A stretch of 5,384 nt of DNA. It comes from Candidatus Saccharibacteria bacterium CG_4_10_14_0_2_um_filter_52_9 (GTDB lineage Bacteria > Patescibacteriota > Saccharimonadia > Saccharimonadales > UBA4665). Below the pieces are notes generated by a model. It was not told the DNA's origin. It ran no database searches and was given only the letters and a program-made list of their open reading frames with translations. This document shows, one piece after another, positions 4,499 through 5,384 of the stretch. Where the stretch lies: assembly GCA_002792275.1 (NCBI GenBank), contig PFOA01000044.1, positions 1-5,384 of the forward strand, written 5' to 3'. Both the position numbers and the translations under genes were made by a program. Position 1 is the stretch's first letter. Each line of letters starts with the position of its first letter.

Positions 4499-4570
4499 GG
4501 CAGGGTCGGGTAGGGTTCTAAAAAACTCCCCCACCGGGCGAATGATTATCTGATACTAATCATTAGGGAG
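4499..4570 (+). promoter_or_regulatory. Structured G-rich leader with hairpin abutting the ribosome binding site
   Basis: Three parts are visible. First, regularly spaced G runs (GG 4499-4500, GGG 4503-4505, 4508-4510, 4513-4515, each two bases apart), a possible two-layer G-quadruplex in DNA at the predicted transcription start. Second, a C-rich stretch (4528-4535) that can pair with the G runs: GGT-A-GGG (4509-4515) with CCCACC (4530-4535). Third, a perfect 8-bp inverted repeat AATGATTA (4541-4548) and TAATCATT (4557-4564) with an 8-base loop, followed at once by AGGGAG (4565-4570), the Shine-Dalgarno for TTG 4578. There is no T-run after the hairpin, so it is not a terminator. It matches no riboswitch class I recognise. 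Confidence 0.45.
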
Positions 4571-4577
4571 CTCAAGA

Positions 4578-5384
4578 TTGCCGTTGACCGTGGTTTCGGC
4601 GTGCGAGCACCCACCTGGGAATCCTCAGGTGATCAAACCCGGTACCCGGCACCAAATTGCCAAAACCAAAGCCGTGGAACAAAAAACACAAAAACTCCAT
4701 CATCATCTCCGGGCAACCATTCTTTTGGCGCCGGTTGCCGGCCTGGCCGCGATTGTACTTATCACTGGTTTATTCTTCACTCTGGCGCACGGCTCATTAA
4801 CTGATATATATGTTGCCAATCTGCCGGTCAAGGCCACTGCCACTCTGCTAGAGCTACAGCGGCAAATCAACACCGCCGCTAAGAGTTATAAAATTAGCTT
4901 CAAATACAGCGACGGCTCATCCAAAAGCTTTCCTCTGACAGACACCGGCGTTGACGTCAACGTTAAACAGTCGGCCGAAGACGCCAAGGCCACGATCAAT
5001 CACTCGCTGGTGCGTCGTCTGCAGTGGTGGCGGCCTATACATCTGCCCCTAGCGACCAAGCTAGATCACGACAAGCTTGAGGCCTTCATTGCCAATGATG
5101 CCACCGAAGTTAAGTTGCCGCCAAAAGATGCCAGTCTATCAATCGTTAACGGCAAGGTAGTGGTGTCGCAAGCGGCTCAAGGCAGTGGTAGCAAGGTAGT
5201 AAATGCCGAGCAGGCCATTACCTCTGTCGTCACCGATTTGCAAACCAAACCAATCGCCCTCAAACCAGCTGTTCTGGCGGCGGCCATTACCGGCCATGAT
5301 CTGCTGTCCAGCCAAACTAAAGCCCAGGCGCTAGTGAGCCAGCCGGTGTCCTTCACGATTGCTGGCAACGCCGTCACCGCCAAA
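4578..5384 (+). CDS. Single-pass membrane protein with YoaR/VanW-type peptidoglycan-binding domain (3' truncated by window)
   Basis: The frame is open to the window end; 269 codons are visible. Seen from TTG 4578: a basic cytoplasmic N-terminus (KTKAVEQKTQKLHHHLR), one transmembrane segment (residues about 46-70, ATILLAPVAGLAAIVLITGLFF), then an exported region. Residues about 104-215 match a putative peptidoglycan-binding domain (PF12229/YoaR type): YKISFKYSDG, FPLTDTGVDVNV, an LPLATKLDHDKLEAFI segment (from about 156) and PPKDASLSIVNGKVVVSQAAQGS (181-203). A second copy seems to begin near the end (VSFTIAGNAVTAK). Such proteins usually end in a VanW or L,D-transpeptidase domain, which would lie beyond the window. 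The start is uncertain: TTG 4578 has the best Shine-Dalgarno (AGGGAG, 7 bases away); GTG 4629 (GGGA, 8 bases) and GTG 4674 are alternatives that all keep the membrane segment. Cell-wall remodelling or anchoring is inferred. Confidence 0.78.
   Translation, partial: MPLTVVSACEHPPGNPQVIKPGTRHQIAKTKAVEQKTQKLHHHLRATILLAPVAGLAAIVLITGLFFTLAHGSLTDIYVANLPVKATATLLELQRQINTAAKSYKISFKYSDGSSKSFPLTDTGVDVNVKQSAEDAKATINHSLVRRLQWWRPIHLPLATKLDHDKLEAFIANDATEVKLPPKDASLSIVNGKVVVSQAAQGSGSKVVNAEQAITSVVTDLQTKPIALKPAVLAAAITGHDLLSSQTKAQALVSQPVSFTIAGNAVTAK

Noticed and set aside
4578..4604. Possible lipobox (VSAC) near the N-terminus of the peptidoglycan-binding protein
   Set aside because: There is no basic n-region and too short a hydrophobic stretch before it; the real membrane segment lies about 37 residues later.
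4601..4804. Plus-strand 67-codon frame starting GTG
   Set aside because: It overlaps the N-terminus and membrane segment of the peptidoglycan-binding protein in another frame and has no family features.
1..5384. Toxin-antitoxin, CRISPR, transposon or phage module
   Set aside because: No repeat array, transposase, integrase, terminal repeat or tRNA was seen. The winged-helix/NTase-like gene could suggest a MNT-type antitoxin, but its catalytic residues are missing and no HEPN partner is adjacent.

Overview
This window is a compact, nearly gap-free stretch of a small bacterial chromosome, mostly housekeeping genes. UGA is used as an ordinary stop (threonyl-tRNA synthetase, the alkyltransferase-like gene, the zinc-ribbon gene), so the code is standard and excludes the UGA-glycine lineages. 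The small overlapping genes, the winged-helix plus nucleotidyltransferase-like regulator, the short 209-residue M50 protease and the peptidoglycan-binding-repeat membrane protein together suggest a Patescibacteria/CPR genome, most likely Candidatus Saccharibacteria (TM7). That assignment comes from remembered family resemblance, not a search; I put it near 0.6-0.7.

Layout. (1) 1-1888, plus strand: the C-terminal part of thrS, then an alkyltransferase-like (ATL) DNA-damage protein with a clipped C-terminus, then miaA. The genes overlap by 23 and 4 bp, so they are probably one transcription and translation unit. (2) 1926-3196, plus strand: a promoter placed directly against its start codon drives a winged-helix regulator with a degenerate nucleotidyltransferase fold, followed 2 bp later by a metallo-beta-lactamase-fold protein that has lost the HxHxDH metal motif. 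(3) 3180-3486: rpmB (ribosomal protein L28) on the minus strand, converging on and overlapping the MBL gene. Its promoter is embedded in a 9-bp inverted repeat and stands back to back with the promoter of the next gene. (4) 3487-3819: a small four-cysteine zinc-ribbon protein resembling a family I associate with Actinobacteria, more AT-rich than its neighbours. (5) 3867-4496: an intramembrane site-2-protease-like M50 metalloprotease. (6) 4492-5384: a promoter, a structured G-rich leader with a hairpin abutting the ribosome binding site, and the first 269 codons of a single-pass membrane protein with a YoaR/VanW-type peptidoglycan-binding domain, cut by the window end.

Regulatory logic: three transcription-unit starts (1926, 3380 minus, 3867) share a GCTACA(A/C)T -10 motif only 6-8 bases before ATG and have no Shine-Dalgarno. 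This predicts leaderless mRNAs. Downstream or internal genes (735, 2582, 4578) have recognisable Shine-Dalgarno sequences and use GTG or TTG starts. I found no convincing intrinsic terminator, tRNA, rRNA, CRISPR array, transposon or phage gene. I do not see a new multi-gene system. The most worthwhile leads are the leaderless promoter class, the rpmB operator-like repeat, the zinc-ribbon gene and the regulator/degenerate-MBL pair.
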